Assembly: GCF_040546585.1 (NCBI RefSeq)
Contig: NZ_JBEPOC010000001.1
Coordinates: forward strand, 930,001-994,000
Source of the DNA: Marmoricola sp. OAE513
GTDB taxonomy: Bacteria > Actinomycetota > Actinomycetes > Propionibacteriales > Nocardioidaceae
Length of the DNA stretch: 64,000 bases
Direction: 5' to 3'
This document shows, one piece after another, positions 16,535 to 24,547 of this stretch. Each line of letters begins with the position of its first letter. Position 1 is the first letter of the stretch. The notes beneath the pieces were generated by a model. That model worked only from the letters and a program-made list of their open reading frames with translations. It made no database searches and was not told the origin of the DNA. Position numbers and translations under genes: made by a program.

Positions 16535-17233
16535 TCACTCCGCCTTGCGGGTGTCGAACTCCGCCACGAGCTGAGCCGCGAGCTCGCGCATCTTGGTGTT
16601 GCTCGTCTGCGAGACCCGGACGAGGTAGTCGAAGGCATGATCGGTACCGAGGTCGTAGCGCTCCATCATGATCCCGGTGGCCTGGCCGATCAGGGAGCGG
16701 GTCTCCAGGGCGGCGGTGAGGCTCTGCTCGGTGCGCACCCAACCCAGGGCGAGCGCCGCGTGGGTGGCGAACAGCTGGGCCAGGGCGCCGCTCTCCTCGC
16801 TGATCCGGTCCACGCTCGTCGAGTACAGGTTGAGGCTGCCCGTGGTGTCCTGCCCGACCACCAGTCCGAAGCCGAGCTGCGACCGCAGACCCAGCTGGAC
16901 GGCTCGAGGGATGTACCGAGGCCAGCGCTGCTCGTGCCGGGCGTTGTCGACGCGGACGTGCTGCGCCGGGACGCTGCCCGCAACGGCATCGCGGTGCGGT
17001 CCTTCACCGACCTCCTGCTGCAGCTGGTCGAGCTCCAGGACGAGGTCGTCGGTCCGGGCCAGTGTCTCGACGTGCCCGTCGCGGTGGCTGAGGGAGATGC
17101 CGACGTGGTCGATGTCCGACATGGATTCCCGCGCGGAGGCGACGATCGAGGTGAGCACCTCGGAGACGTCACGGGAGCGCTTGAGGTCCTGGGCGATGGT
17201 GTCCAGGGCGTGCGTGATGGAGGGGTCGAGCAT
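16535..17233 (-). CDS. GAF-ANTAR domain regulator, 232 aa
   Basis: Residues ~10-165 form a GAF sensor domain (DHVGISLSHRDGHVETLART, VGEGPHRDAVAG, GLRSQLGFGLVVGQDTTGSL). Residues ~170-230 form an ANTAR RNA-binding domain (LETRSLIGQATGIMMERYDL and TKMRELAAQLVAEF). ANTAR proteins bind paired hexaloop hairpins in nascent RNA and prevent termination. The ATG at 17233 begins the family N-terminus. It is divergent from a STAS-domain gene with a 334-base gap. The ligand of the GAF domain is unknown. Confidence 0.88.
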   Translation of the reverse strand: MLDPSITHALDTIAQDLKRSRDVSEVLTSIVASARESMSDIDHVGISLSHRDGHVETLARTDDLVLELDQLQQEVGEGPHRDAVAGSVPAQHVRVDNARHEQRWPRYIPRAVQLGLRSQLGFGLVVGQDTTGSLNLYSTSVDRISEESGALAQLFATHAALALGWVRTEQSLTAALETRSLIGQATGIMMERYDLGTDHAFDYLVRVSQTSNTKMRELAAQLVAEFDTRKAE

Positions 17234-17567
17234 GGAGTGCGTGCTCCGTGACGGGATGCCTGCCGGCCGCCGCGAACGGACCACCGACGGTGACGCGAGC
17301 ACACTGATTGACCCGCTGCGTTGCTCGAACCCTACTATCCGGAACCGGCTGGCGCGCACCGGGCTACCTCTGTCGGCAGCACCGGTGTACGTTGGAGGAG
17401 TAGCAAGCAGCATGGTCCTCGCGTTCCCGCCATCGTGGTCTGTGGAATCAGGTGCGTAGGGGCTAGCGAATCCGGAACGCCGCGGCTCAGACTCCCGCTC
17501 CTCGGATTCCAGCCACCTCCCGGTCAAATCAGGTGCTGGGAGCGGCACCACCCCGCAAGGACTTCTC
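17234..17567. other. 334-base intergenic region between GAF-ANTAR and STAS genes
   Basis: This is the longest gap in the window. It must hold two divergent promoters. I do not see a clear -35/-10 pair. It contains a possible 15-codon open frame at 17412-17459 (ATG to TAG) preceded by GGAGGAG at 17394-17400, 11 bases before the ATG, which is longer than ideal spacing. I see no riboswitch I recognise and no strong terminator hairpin. Confidence 0.5.
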
Positions 17568-17969
17568 ATGAACCACCCCCCGCACATCATCCGGACCGAG
17601 CTCGAGGGCCGCGTCGTCCTGGCGCCCGTCGGCGAGTTCGACATCTCCAGCGTCGACATGCTCCGCGCGACCTTCGTCGAGGCCACCAGCGAGACCACCA
17701 ACCAGGTCGTGCTCGACCTCTCCGGCACCACGTTCCTCGACTCGATGGCCCTGGGCACCATGCTCGGCGTCTCCCGGCGGGTGACCGCCTGGGGCGGTTG
17801 GGTCCGCGTCGTCGCGCCGCGCCCGAACGTCCGCAAGGTGCTCCGGCTGACCGGGCTCGACAAGGTGTTCGCGCTCTACGACACCGTCGACCAGGCGCTG
17901 ACGCACCAGGTCACCTCCCAGGTGCGCGCGGATGCCGCATCGCAGGAGAAGAGCACTGCTTCGGCGTGA
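17568..17969 (+). CDS. STAS-domain anti-sigma factor antagonist, 133 aa
   Basis: This is a single STAS domain of SpoIIAA/RsbV type: LEGRVVLAPVGEFDISSVDM, then QVVLDLSGTTFLDSMALGTM. Ser59 lies at the expected phosphorylation position in FLDSMALG. The C-terminal helix is RKVLRLTGLDKVFALYDTV. Such proteins free sigma factors by binding anti-sigma kinases when unphosphorylated. No kinase or sigma gene lies nearby. The divergent GAF-ANTAR gene suggests shared stress control. Confidence 0.88.
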   Translation: MNHPPHIIRTELEGRVVLAPVGEFDISSVDMLRATFVEATSETTNQVVLDLSGTTFLDSMALGTMLGVSRRVTAWGGWVRVVAPRPNVRKVLRLTGLDKVFALYDTVDQALTHQVTSQVRADAASQEKSTASA

Positions 17970-17990
17970 CCTACCTGGGTACACGACCGT

Positions 17991-19490
17991 ATGGACTCGT
18001 ACTGGCAGCACGCAGCACCCTCGACCGTTCCCCGGCACGACCCCCTTCCCGAGGAGGCTGACGCCGTCGTCCTCGGCGGCGGCCTCACCGGGCTGACGAC
18101 GGCGCTGCTCCTCGCCCGCGCGGGGAGGAGCGTCGTCCTGCTCGAAGCCCGCCGGATCGGCGACGTCACGACCGGGCGGACGACCGGCAAGGTCTCGCTG
18201 CTCCAAGGGACCAAGCTCTCCCGGATGCTGCGCACCACCTCCGAGCACGTGACTCGCGCGTACGTCGAGGGCACCACCGAGGGGCGCGACTGGCTGGCCC
18301 GGTTCTGCGTCGACCACGACGTCCCGCTGGAGGAGCGGGACGCGGTCACCTTCGCCGCGACCGAGGAGGAGCGGTCCGCCGCGGAGGCGGAGCACCAGGC
18401 GTGCCAGCGCCTGGGCATCGACACGCGCTGGCACCCCTCGCCCGACCTCGGCATCCCGTCGTACGGCGCGACGGTGCTGCGTGACCAGTACCAGATCGAC
18501 CCCGCCCCGGTCCTCGCCGCCCTGCTGGCCGAGCTGACGCGGCACGGCGGGGTCGTGCGCGAGAACGACCGGGTCGTGTCGGTCTCCAAGGTCGGACGCC
18601 CCGTCGTCCGCACCGCGGACGGCATCGAGGTGCGGGCCGACGACGTCGTCCTCGCCACCGGCACCCCGGTGCTCGACCGGGGCCTGTACTTCGCCAAGCT
18701 GGAGCCGCGTCGCTCGTACGTGCTGATGTACGACGGGACCGACCTCCCGCCGGGGATGCTCCTGTCCGCCGGCGATCCGTCGTTCTCGGTACGCGACGTC
18801 CCGGGCGCGGACGGGCCGGACTCCGTTAGGAAGGCGCTGCTCATGGTGGGCGGCAACGGGCACACGGTGGGACGGACCAGGTCCGAACGTCGTCACCTCG
18901 ACGGGCTGCGCGCGTGGGCGACGTCGCGGTACCCGGGAGGGGTCGAGACGCACGCGTGGTCCGCGCAGGACTACTCCTCCCACGACGGCATTCCCTACGT
19001 CGGGGCGCTGCCGCGCGGGCTCGGGAGGATCCACCTCGCGACCGGCTACGACAAGTGGGGCCTCACGAACGGTGTCGCGGCGGCACTCCGGATCACCGGG
19101 GAGATCCTGGGCGACCAGCCCTCCTGGGCCACACCGATGGCCCGACGGATCACCCGGCCCCGAGCAGCGGCGACGATCGTCTCGACCAACCTCAAGGTGG
19201 GTCTGGCCCTCGCCGCCGGTCTGGTCTCGGCAGAGTCGCGGTCGACGCCGCGGGCACCCGCGGAAGGAGAGGGTGCCGTCGGTCGGTCGGGGCTCAATCC
19301 GGTCCCGGTCGCGACCTCGACCGTGGACGGCAGGACCTGCTCGGTCTCCGGGCTCTGCACCCACCTGGGCGGTGTCCTGAAGTGGAACGACGCCGAGCAG
19401 TCGTGGGACTGCCCCCTGCACGGTTCACGGTTCTCCCCCGACGGGTCAGTCCTGGAGGGCCCCGCCACCACCCCGCTGGCGGCACGATGA
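17991..19490 (+). CDS. FAD-dependent oxidoreductase fused to C-terminal Rieske domain, 499 aa
   Basis: Residues ~20-390 form a DAO-type FAD oxidoreductase (ADAVVLGGGLTGLTTALLLA, VLLEARRIGDVTTGRTTGKV, HDGIPYVGALPRGLGRIHLA, then GYDKWGLTNGVAAALRI). Residues ~410-499 form a Rieske [2Fe-2S] domain with CTHLGGVLKW and CPLHGSRFSPDG, giving the full Cys-His/Cys-His ligand set. This layout is common in soil actinobacteria, annotated as FAD-dependent oxidoreductase with Rieske domain; the substrate is not known. The stop overlaps the next start (ATGA). Confidence 0.88.
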   Translation: MDSYWQHAAPSTVPRHDPLPEEADAVVLGGGLTGLTTALLLARAGRSVVLLEARRIGDVTTGRTTGKVSLLQGTKLSRMLRTTSEHVTRAYVEGTTEGRDWLARFCVDHDVPLEERDAVTFAATEEERSAAEAEHQACQRLGIDTRWHPSPDLGIPSYGATVLRDQYQIDPAPVLAALLAELTRHGGVVRENDRVVSVSKVGRPVVRTADGIEVRADDVVLATGTPVLDRGLYFAKLEPRRSYVLMYDGTDLPPGMLLSAGDPSFSVRDVPGADGPDSVRKALLMVGGNGHTVGRTRSERRHLDGLRAWATSRYPGGVETHAWSAQDYSSHDGIPYVGALPRGLGRIHLATGYDKWGLTNGVAAALRITGEILGDQPSWATPMARRITRPRAAATIVSTNLKVGLALAAGLVSAESRSTPRAPAEGEGAVGRSGLNPVPVATSTVDGRTCSVSGLCTHLGGVLKWNDAEQSWDCPLHGSRFSPDGSVLEGPATTPLAAR

Positions 19491-19927
19491 CGCCGCACTT
19501 CCGCGCACCGATGCGGTCCCGCCGCGACGACGTCGACCGGTACGCCGGCGTGGAGCGCGGTCTGGCGCTGGGGCTCTGCGGCGTCGGCGGCCGCCTCGAG
19601 GTCGTGCCACCAGAAGTCGGCGCCGCGGTCCTCGCGACCGAGCACCAGTACGGCGAGCACCAGGCGCAGCTGCTCGGGCGCTTCATCCGCGTGCCCGAGG
19701 GTGCTGTGGTGTGGACCCGGGCCGAGGACCAGCGGACCTACCGCGGGATCCTCGAGGGGCCGTGGTCCTACGACGCCGACCCCGCGGCGTACGAAGTGGA
19801 CCTGGTGCACGTGCGCCCGTGCACCTGGACGCAGGTAACGGGCAAGCAGGTCCCGGCAGCGGTGCACCGCGCCTTCGGCCGGGGCGGGCGCAACTTCCAG
19901 CGGATCACCGCGCTGTCCGACGGCTGA
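19487..19927 (+). CDS. Hypothetical protein with EVE/PUA-like region, 146 aa
   Basis: The ATG at 19487 overlaps the stop of the FAD-Rieske gene. After a basic N-terminus, the segment FIRVPEGAVVWTRAEDQRTY, GILEGPWSYDAD, EVDLVHVRPCTW and a final RAFGRGGRNFQRI resembles the EVE/PUA-like N-terminal modules found in modification-dependent restriction proteins: a small beta barrel followed by a conserved HVR then W. No nuclease domain is attached. It may bind modified nucleic acid bases, but that is inference from pattern only. Confidence 0.6.
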   Translation: MTPHFRAPMRSRRDDVDRYAGVERGLALGLCGVGGRLEVVPPEVGAAVLATEHQYGEHQAQLLGRFIRVPEGAVVWTRAEDQRTYRGILEGPWSYDADPAAYEVDLVHVRPCTWTQVTGKQVPAAVHRAFGRGGRNFQRITALSDG

Positions 19928-19933
19928 GGTCGG

Positions 19934-20635
19934 TCACGTCCGGACGTAGGACTCCCCACCGAGGATCCTTGCGACCAGCGACCCCGAACGGGTGCCGGGA
20001 GAAGTGCCCAGCAGGGTGCTCGTGACGAAGTCGGACGCTGCCCGCTCGAAGGTGCCGTGCTCGGCGAGCATGGCGTGCTTGCCCCGGCGGATCGCGAGGA
20101 ACCCGACCTCGTTCGTGCGCGCGAGCCGCTGCGCCAGCGCCTCGGCGCGCTGCACCGGGGCGATCCGGTCACGCACGCCGTGCACGAAGAGGATCCATCG
20201 GTCGCGCAGACCGAGACCGTCGGCGTCCGCCGGGTAGACGAACGCGGCCAGGGCGACGACGCTGCGCACGGCCGGGAGCCGGGCCGCCAGGATCGCGGCC
20301 CTGCCACCCAGCGAGTGCCCGACCAGCGCGACCGGGACATCCACGCCGTGGAGCTCGGCCACCCGCGAGATCGCCCACTCGATGTCGTGGACCGGCGTGT
20401 GGTGGGTGTCCCACCCGCGGTAGGAGTTCAGCAGCCGGTACACCGCCAACCGACCCTTGCCCGCGCGGGCGAGACGCCGCGCGAGGGGGATCATCCGCAG
20501 GACCGACAGCTGCGTCGGGCTGACCATCATCTGCCCACGCCGACTCGCGCCGCCGTGCACGACGATCACGATGCCGTCGGGGTTGACCGGTTGCTTGCTC
20601 GGCTTCTTCACCGGGACCAGCTTCGCTGTGCTCAC
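19934..20635 (-). CDS. Alpha/beta hydrolase, 233 aa
   Basis: This is a serine-hydrolase fold protein: IVIVVHGGASRRGQ is the oxyanion-hole segment, VALVGHSLGGRAAI is the nucleophile elbow with Ser, LFVHGVRDRIAPVQRAEALA holds the acid-loop Asp, and RRGKHAMLAEHGTF holds the likely catalytic His. It is soluble with no signal peptide. It converges with the EVE-like gene and is divergent from the DUF72 gene at 20677. The substrate is unknown. Confidence 0.85.
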   Translation of the reverse strand: MSTAKLVPVKKPSKQPVNPDGIVIVVHGGASRRGQMMVSPTQLSVLRMIPLARRLARAGKGRLAVYRLLNSYRGWDTHHTPVHDIEWAISRVAELHGVDVPVALVGHSLGGRAAILAARLPAVRSVVALAAFVYPADADGLGLRDRWILFVHGVRDRIAPVQRAEALAQRLARTNEVGFLAIRRGKHAMLAEHGTFERAASDFVTSTLLGTSPGTRSGSLVARILGGESYVRT

Positions 20636-20676
20636 TCCCGAGGGATACCCCGGACGCCTGCGGGCACACGGGAAGG

Positions 20677-21522
20677 GTGAGCAACCAGGGCAGGATCCGG
20701 ATCGGCATCTCGGGGTGGCAGTACCCGCGGTGGCGGGGTGACTTCTACCCCGTCGGCCTCCCCCATGTCCGCGAGCTCACCTACGCCGCCGAGCGCTTCA
20801 GCAGCGTGGAGCTCAACGGCTCGTTCTACTCCCTCCAGCGGGCTTCGTCGTACCGGCGCTGGCACGACGCCACGCCCGAGGACTTCGTCTTCGCCGTCAA
20901 GGGCGGGCGCTACGTGACGCACCTGAAGCGGCTGAGGGATGTCGAGACGGCGCTCGCGAACTTCTTCGCCTCGGGTGTCCTGCACCTGGGTCGCAAGCTC
21001 GGACCGTTCCTGTGGCAGCTCCCCGAGCGGGTCACGTACGACGCCGACGTGCTCGACGCGTTCCTGGCACAGCTGCCGTCGACGGCAGGCGGGGTGGCGG
21101 CGCTGGCGGCACGGCACGACGCCAAGGTCGCCGACCCGTTCTTCGAGCCTGCGGACCCCTCGATGCCGGTCCGGCACGCGGTGGAGGTCCGGCACCCGAG
21201 CTTCAAGACCCCCGGGTTCTACGACCTCCTGCACGCCCGCGGCGTCAGCTGCGTGCTCGCCGACAGCGCTGGTCGCTGGCCCGCGCTCGACGTCGTCACC
21301 GCGCCGTTCGAGTACGTCCGCCTGCACGGCCACACCGAGCTCTACACGAGCCGGTACGCCGACCGGACGCTCGAGCAGTGGGCAGACCGCTGTCGGTCCG
21401 CCGCCTCCGCCGGCCGCGACGTGTACGTGTACTTCGACAACGACGCGCACGGCCACGCGCCGCACGACGCGATGCGCCTCGCGGACGCGCTTGGTGTGCT
21501 GGCTGCTGGGTACCCGGACTGA
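20677..21522 (+). CDS. DUF72 (YecE-like) family protein, 281 aa
   Basis: This is a TIM-barrel family protein with the DUF72 hallmarks RIGISGWQYPRWRGDFYP at the N-terminus, AERFSSVELNGSFYSLQ, FVFAVKGGRYVTHLKRL, GPFLWQLPE, and a C-terminal DVYVYFDNDAHGHAPHDA. The family is widespread and its reaction remains undefined. The start is GTG. An adjacent small acidic gene follows 21 bases later on the same strand. Confidence 0.9.
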   Translation: MSNQGRIRIGISGWQYPRWRGDFYPVGLPHVRELTYAAERFSSVELNGSFYSLQRASSYRRWHDATPEDFVFAVKGGRYVTHLKRLRDVETALANFFASGVLHLGRKLGPFLWQLPERVTYDADVLDAFLAQLPSTAGGVAALAARHDAKVADPFFEPADPSMPVRHAVEVRHPSFKTPGFYDLLHARGVSCVLADSAGRWPALDVVTAPFEYVRLHGHTELYTSRYADRTLEQWADRCRSAASAGRDVYVYFDNDAHGHAPHDAMRLADALGVLAAGYPD

Positions 21523-21543
21523 ACACGATCGAAGGAGAACCGG

Positions 21544-21669
21544 ATGAGCACCGCCCCAGGAATCGACCCGGACGAGGTCGCCGGGACCGACGACCCGATC
21601 CCAGGCGGGGACCCGGAGGACCCCGGCCCCAGCGACACCCCGGGTGCCGGCGAGGAACTTCCCGACTGA
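21544..21669 (+). CDS. Small acidic Pro/Gly/Asp-rich protein, 41 aa
   Basis: An ATG at 21544 sits behind GAAGGAG with good spacing and opens 41 codons to a TGA. The product contains EVAGTDDPIPGGDPEDPGPS and is almost entirely Asp, Glu, Pro, Gly, Thr and Ser, so it should be disordered and strongly acidic. The strong ribosome binding site is the main support. It lies between the DUF72 and antiporter genes. Its role is unknown. Confidence 0.5.
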   Translation: MSTAPGIDPDEVAGTDDPIPGGDPEDPGPSDTPGAGEELPD

Positions 21670-21700
21670 GCACCCTGGTCCCCGGGATCGGCGCACCCCC

Positions 21701-22960
21701 GTGAACGCCGATCTCGTCTACGTCGTTGCCGGCGTCGGCTTGCTGCTGACGATCGTGCTGCCGACCCTCCTGCACCGGTGGGCCCTGTCAGCGCCGATGG
21801 TGCTGATCGTCGTCGGGATGACGCTCGGTCTCAGCCCGCTCCCCGACGGGTTGCCGTTGGACCCGACGGCCAACCGATCCGCGATCGAGCACGTCACCGA
21901 GCTCACCGTCATCGTGTCCCTGATGGGGGTGGGACTGGCACTGGACCGCCCGCTGGGCCTGAACCGCGGTTCCTGGCGCAGCTGGGGCTCGACGTGGAGG
22001 CTGCTCGCCATCGCGATGCCGCTCACGATCGGCGCGGTCTTCGCCCTGGGCACGGCACTCGGACTGGGAGCCGCGGCGGCTCTGCTCCTCGGCTCCGTCC
22101 TGGCACCCACGGACCCGGTCCTGGCCTCCGACGTCCAGGTCGCCGGACCGCAGACGGAGGACGACCGCGAGGTCGAGGAGACCGATGAGCTGAGGTTCGC
22201 GCTGACCAGCGAAGCCGGGCTGAACGACGGCCTTGCCTTCCCCTTCGTCTACGCGGCCGTCTTCATCGCTCTGGGCACGACCTCGCCGTCCGCGTGGTTC
22301 GAGTGGGTCGGGTTCTACGCGGTCGGCAAGGTCGTTCTCGGTGTCGCCGTCGGCGTCGCCACCGGCAAGCTGCTCGCGACCATCGCCTTCCGGTCGGCCA
22401 GTCGTTCCCTCCGGGTCGCGGAGCGCGGCGAGTCGCTGACGGCGCTGGCAGCCCTGGTCCTCGCCTACGGCGTCGCCGAGGTCGCCCAGGGCTACGGGTT
22501 CCTCGCCGTCTTCGCCTGCGCCATGACCTTCCGGTCCGCGGAGAGGACCCACGACTACCACGCGGCGATGCACGAGGTGACCGAGCGACTGGAACGACTG
22601 CTGACGCTCTTCCTCCTGCTGGTCCTGGGCATCGCGGTGAGCCGCGGCCTGCTGGAGCACCTCGACTGGCGGGGGGTCGCGATCGGTCTCTCCCTGATCC
22701 TGGTCATCCGACCGCTGGCCGGCGTCCTCGCCCTCCGCCGCGACCCCCGCCTGGACCGGGGCCAGCGCTGGGCGGTGGCCTTCTTCGGCGTACGCGGCAT
22801 CGGGTCGATCTACTACCTGGCGTACGCCGCCGGGGAGGCTCCCCGGCTCGGCTCGGACTGGATGTGGTCCACGGTGGCCTTCACGATCATCGTCTCGGTC
22901 GCCGTCCACGGAGTACTCGCCGTACCGCTCCTGCGCCGCGTGGGAGCCCTGGAGCCCTGA
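21701..22960 (+). CDS. CPA1-type Na+/H+ antiporter (NhaP-like), 419 aa
   Basis: This is an integral membrane protein with about 12 hydrophobic segments. It carries the CPA1 ion-binding landmarks: LAPTDPVLASDVQV in the extended helix pair and SEAGLNDGLAFPFVYAAVF with the Asn-Asp motif. Later GVRGIGSIYYLAYA also matches the family. It exchanges cytoplasmic cations for protons. The GTG at 21701 begins a membrane-directed N-terminus; an in-frame ATG at 21644 would overlap the small acidic gene. An inverted repeat after the stop probably terminates it. Confidence 0.9.
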   Translation: MNADLVYVVAGVGLLLTIVLPTLLHRWALSAPMVLIVVGMTLGLSPLPDGLPLDPTANRSAIEHVTELTVIVSLMGVGLALDRPLGLNRGSWRSWGSTWRLLAIAMPLTIGAVFALGTALGLGAAAALLLGSVLAPTDPVLASDVQVAGPQTEDDREVEETDELRFALTSEAGLNDGLAFPFVYAAVFIALGTTSPSAWFEWVGFYAVGKVVLGVAVGVATGKLLATIAFRSASRSLRVAERGESLTALAALVLAYGVAEVAQGYGFLAVFACAMTFRSAERTHDYHAAMHEVTERLERLLTLFLLLVLGIAVSRGLLEHLDWRGVAIGLSLILVIRPLAGVLALRRDPRLDRGQRWAVAFFGVRGIGSIYYLAYAAGEAPRLGSDWMWSTVAFTIIVSVAVHGVLAVPLLRRVGALEP

Positions 22961-22984
22961 GAAGCACGCGTCTGCCGGGATCTC

Positions 22985-23011
22985 CGGGGCCGGCCTGACG
23001 AGCCGGCCCCG
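22985..23011. terminator. Strong inverted repeat between convergent genes, candidate bidirectional terminator
   Basis: CGGGGCCGGC at 22985-22994 pairs perfectly with GCCGGCCCCG at 23002-23011, leaving a 7-base loop. It lies midway between the stop codons of the antiporter and the convergent PepSY gene. There is no T-run on either side, which is usual for high-GC actinobacterial terminators. Confidence 0.7.
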
Positions 23012-23019
23012 AAGCTCTC

Positions 23020-24453
23020 TCACGCGGAGTCGAACGCCGCCCGCAACGCCGGGACCCGGCGCAGGACGAGCTGGTCGAGCAGGAGCACCGCGACCAGCGT
23101 GACCCCGAACAGCGGCAGCAGGACGCCGAGCACGACGAGACCGCCGACCAGCCACCAGGTCGACCTCAGCGGCATCCGGCCCCGAGGCGCTCCCACCGAG
23201 CCCGCCCCCTTCGGTCGACGGCGCCACCACATCAGCGGACCGGTGACGCAGAGCGTCAGCACTGCGAGGCAGAAGAGTGCGGCGCCCCAGAAGCTGACCA
23301 GCCCGAGGCTGCGGCCCTCGTGCAGGCCGATCCCCTGCGACACGGCCTTGGCCAGCAAGGGGTAGTCCTCGAAGCCGTAGTCGGCGCGGACCTTCCCCGA
23401 GAACCGGTCGACGTGCACCGTGCGCTCGTCACTCGGATGGCTGAAGGCGTCTCCCATCACCGAGAAGACCCCGGAGTCGCCGGTCGGCAGGACGATCGAC
23501 ATCGGGTGCTTCAGCCCCTCCTTCTCGGCGACGACCACGGCGGTGTCGACCGTGGCGACCGACGCGCCCTCCTCCGCCGGCGCAGACCCGGGGATCTTCG
23601 TGTCGCCCTGGGCCCACGGCACCTCCACGGCGTGGCTGTGCGGCAGCGACTCGTCCAGCGCGGACCCGGGCTTCGACTGCGCTCCGGGATCGAGGCTCCA
23701 CATCGAGCTCCCGTGGTCGGTCGCGAAGGACTGCACCTTCGCACCCCAGAAGCCGGTCCACGGAAGCCCGGTGAGCACCATGAACAGGAGCCCGACTCCG
23801 GCCACGGCCCCGATCAGACCGTGCCGGTGGCGCAGCGCTGCACCGGCCACCTTCTTGGCCTTGCGTCTCAGCCGCGCCTTGCGACCCGACACGAACAGGT
23901 AGTAGCCGGTCAGGGCCATCACGATGGCCCAGCAGGCGGCCACCTCGATCAGGCCGTCACCCCACCGACCGGCCATCAGGTCGCCGTGCAGCCTGATGGC
24001 ATATCCGGACAGGGTGGTGTCGGGGTTCAGCGAGCCCAGCACCTCGGCGCGCCACGGGTCGACGAAGACGTCGGTGGTCGATCCGTCGGGTCGGGTGATC
24101 GCGAAGGCGTACGCGTCGTCGGGGTCGCGGCCTTCCCGGACCAGGCCGATCTCTGCGTCCGGGTACCTCGCCTCGACGGCGGTCAGCATCGTCGACATCG
24201 ACTGGTAGCGCTGGTCGGCCGGTACGGAGACCCGCATGACGTCGGCGTGCAGCAGCGGCTCGATCTGGAAGCGGAACAGGTAGATCAGCCCGGTCGCCGC
24301 CAGCAGCGCGAAGACCGGGATGACCAGGAAGGAGGCGTAGAAGTGCCAGCGCCAGAAGGCGCGGAACAGACCGGCCGGAGCGGGTCGTCGTTGCTTGGTG
24401 CCCGGCGGGGCGGGCACCTCGGGGTTTGCAGGGTCGAGTGATGTCGTGGTCAC
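23020..24453 (-). CDS. PepSY-associated TM-helix protein, 477 aa
   Basis: This is a polytopic membrane protein: segment 1 ASFLVIPVFALLAATGLIYL, later VAACWAIVMALTGYYLFVSG, HGLIGAVAGVGLLFMVLTGL, and C-terminal hydrophobic helices. The large extracytoplasmic region carries PepSY-like segments (TVHVDRFSGKVRADYGFEDY). GLPWTGFWGAK is typical of the PepSY_TM/FoxB-like group linked to iron or copper reduction and siderophore use. GTG 24453 is chosen because GAGGAG lies six bases upstream. It follows the membrane gene at 24548 on the same strand. Confidence 0.85.
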   Translation of the reverse strand: MTTTSLDPANPEVPAPPGTKQRRPAPAGLFRAFWRWHFYASFLVIPVFALLAATGLIYLFRFQIEPLLHADVMRVSVPADQRYQSMSTMLTAVEARYPDAEIGLVREGRDPDDAYAFAITRPDGSTTDVFVDPWRAEVLGSLNPDTTLSGYAIRLHGDLMAGRWGDGLIEVAACWAIVMALTGYYLFVSGRKARLRRKAKKVAGAALRHRHGLIGAVAGVGLLFMVLTGLPWTGFWGAKVQSFATDHGSSMWSLDPGAQSKPGSALDESLPHSHAVEVPWAQGDTKIPGSAPAEEGASVATVDTAVVVAEKEGLKHPMSIVLPTGDSGVFSVMGDAFSHPSDERTVHVDRFSGKVRADYGFEDYPLLAKAVSQGIGLHEGRSLGLVSFWGAALFCLAVLTLCVTGPLMWWRRRPKGAGSVGAPRGRMPLRSTWWLVGGLVVLGVLLPLFGVTLVAVLLLDQLVLRRVPALRAAFDSA

Positions 24454-24547
24454 GGAGTTCTCCTCGTGCACGTAGGTATGCCGCATCGACGGGTCGCCGG
24501 TGCGGTGGTGTGCGTGTGCTCGACGGAGGGGCCGCGGACGCGGCGGC

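Noticed and set aside
17412-17459. 15-codon frame as a confirmed gene
   Set aside because: The ribosome binding site is 11 bases away and there is no evidence of conservation, so I list it only as an observation.
17529-19421. Long leftward frame opposite the STAS and FAD-Rieske genes
   Set aside because: Both opposite-strand genes show intact motifs; this frame shows none and is rich in Arg, Gly, Val and Asp.
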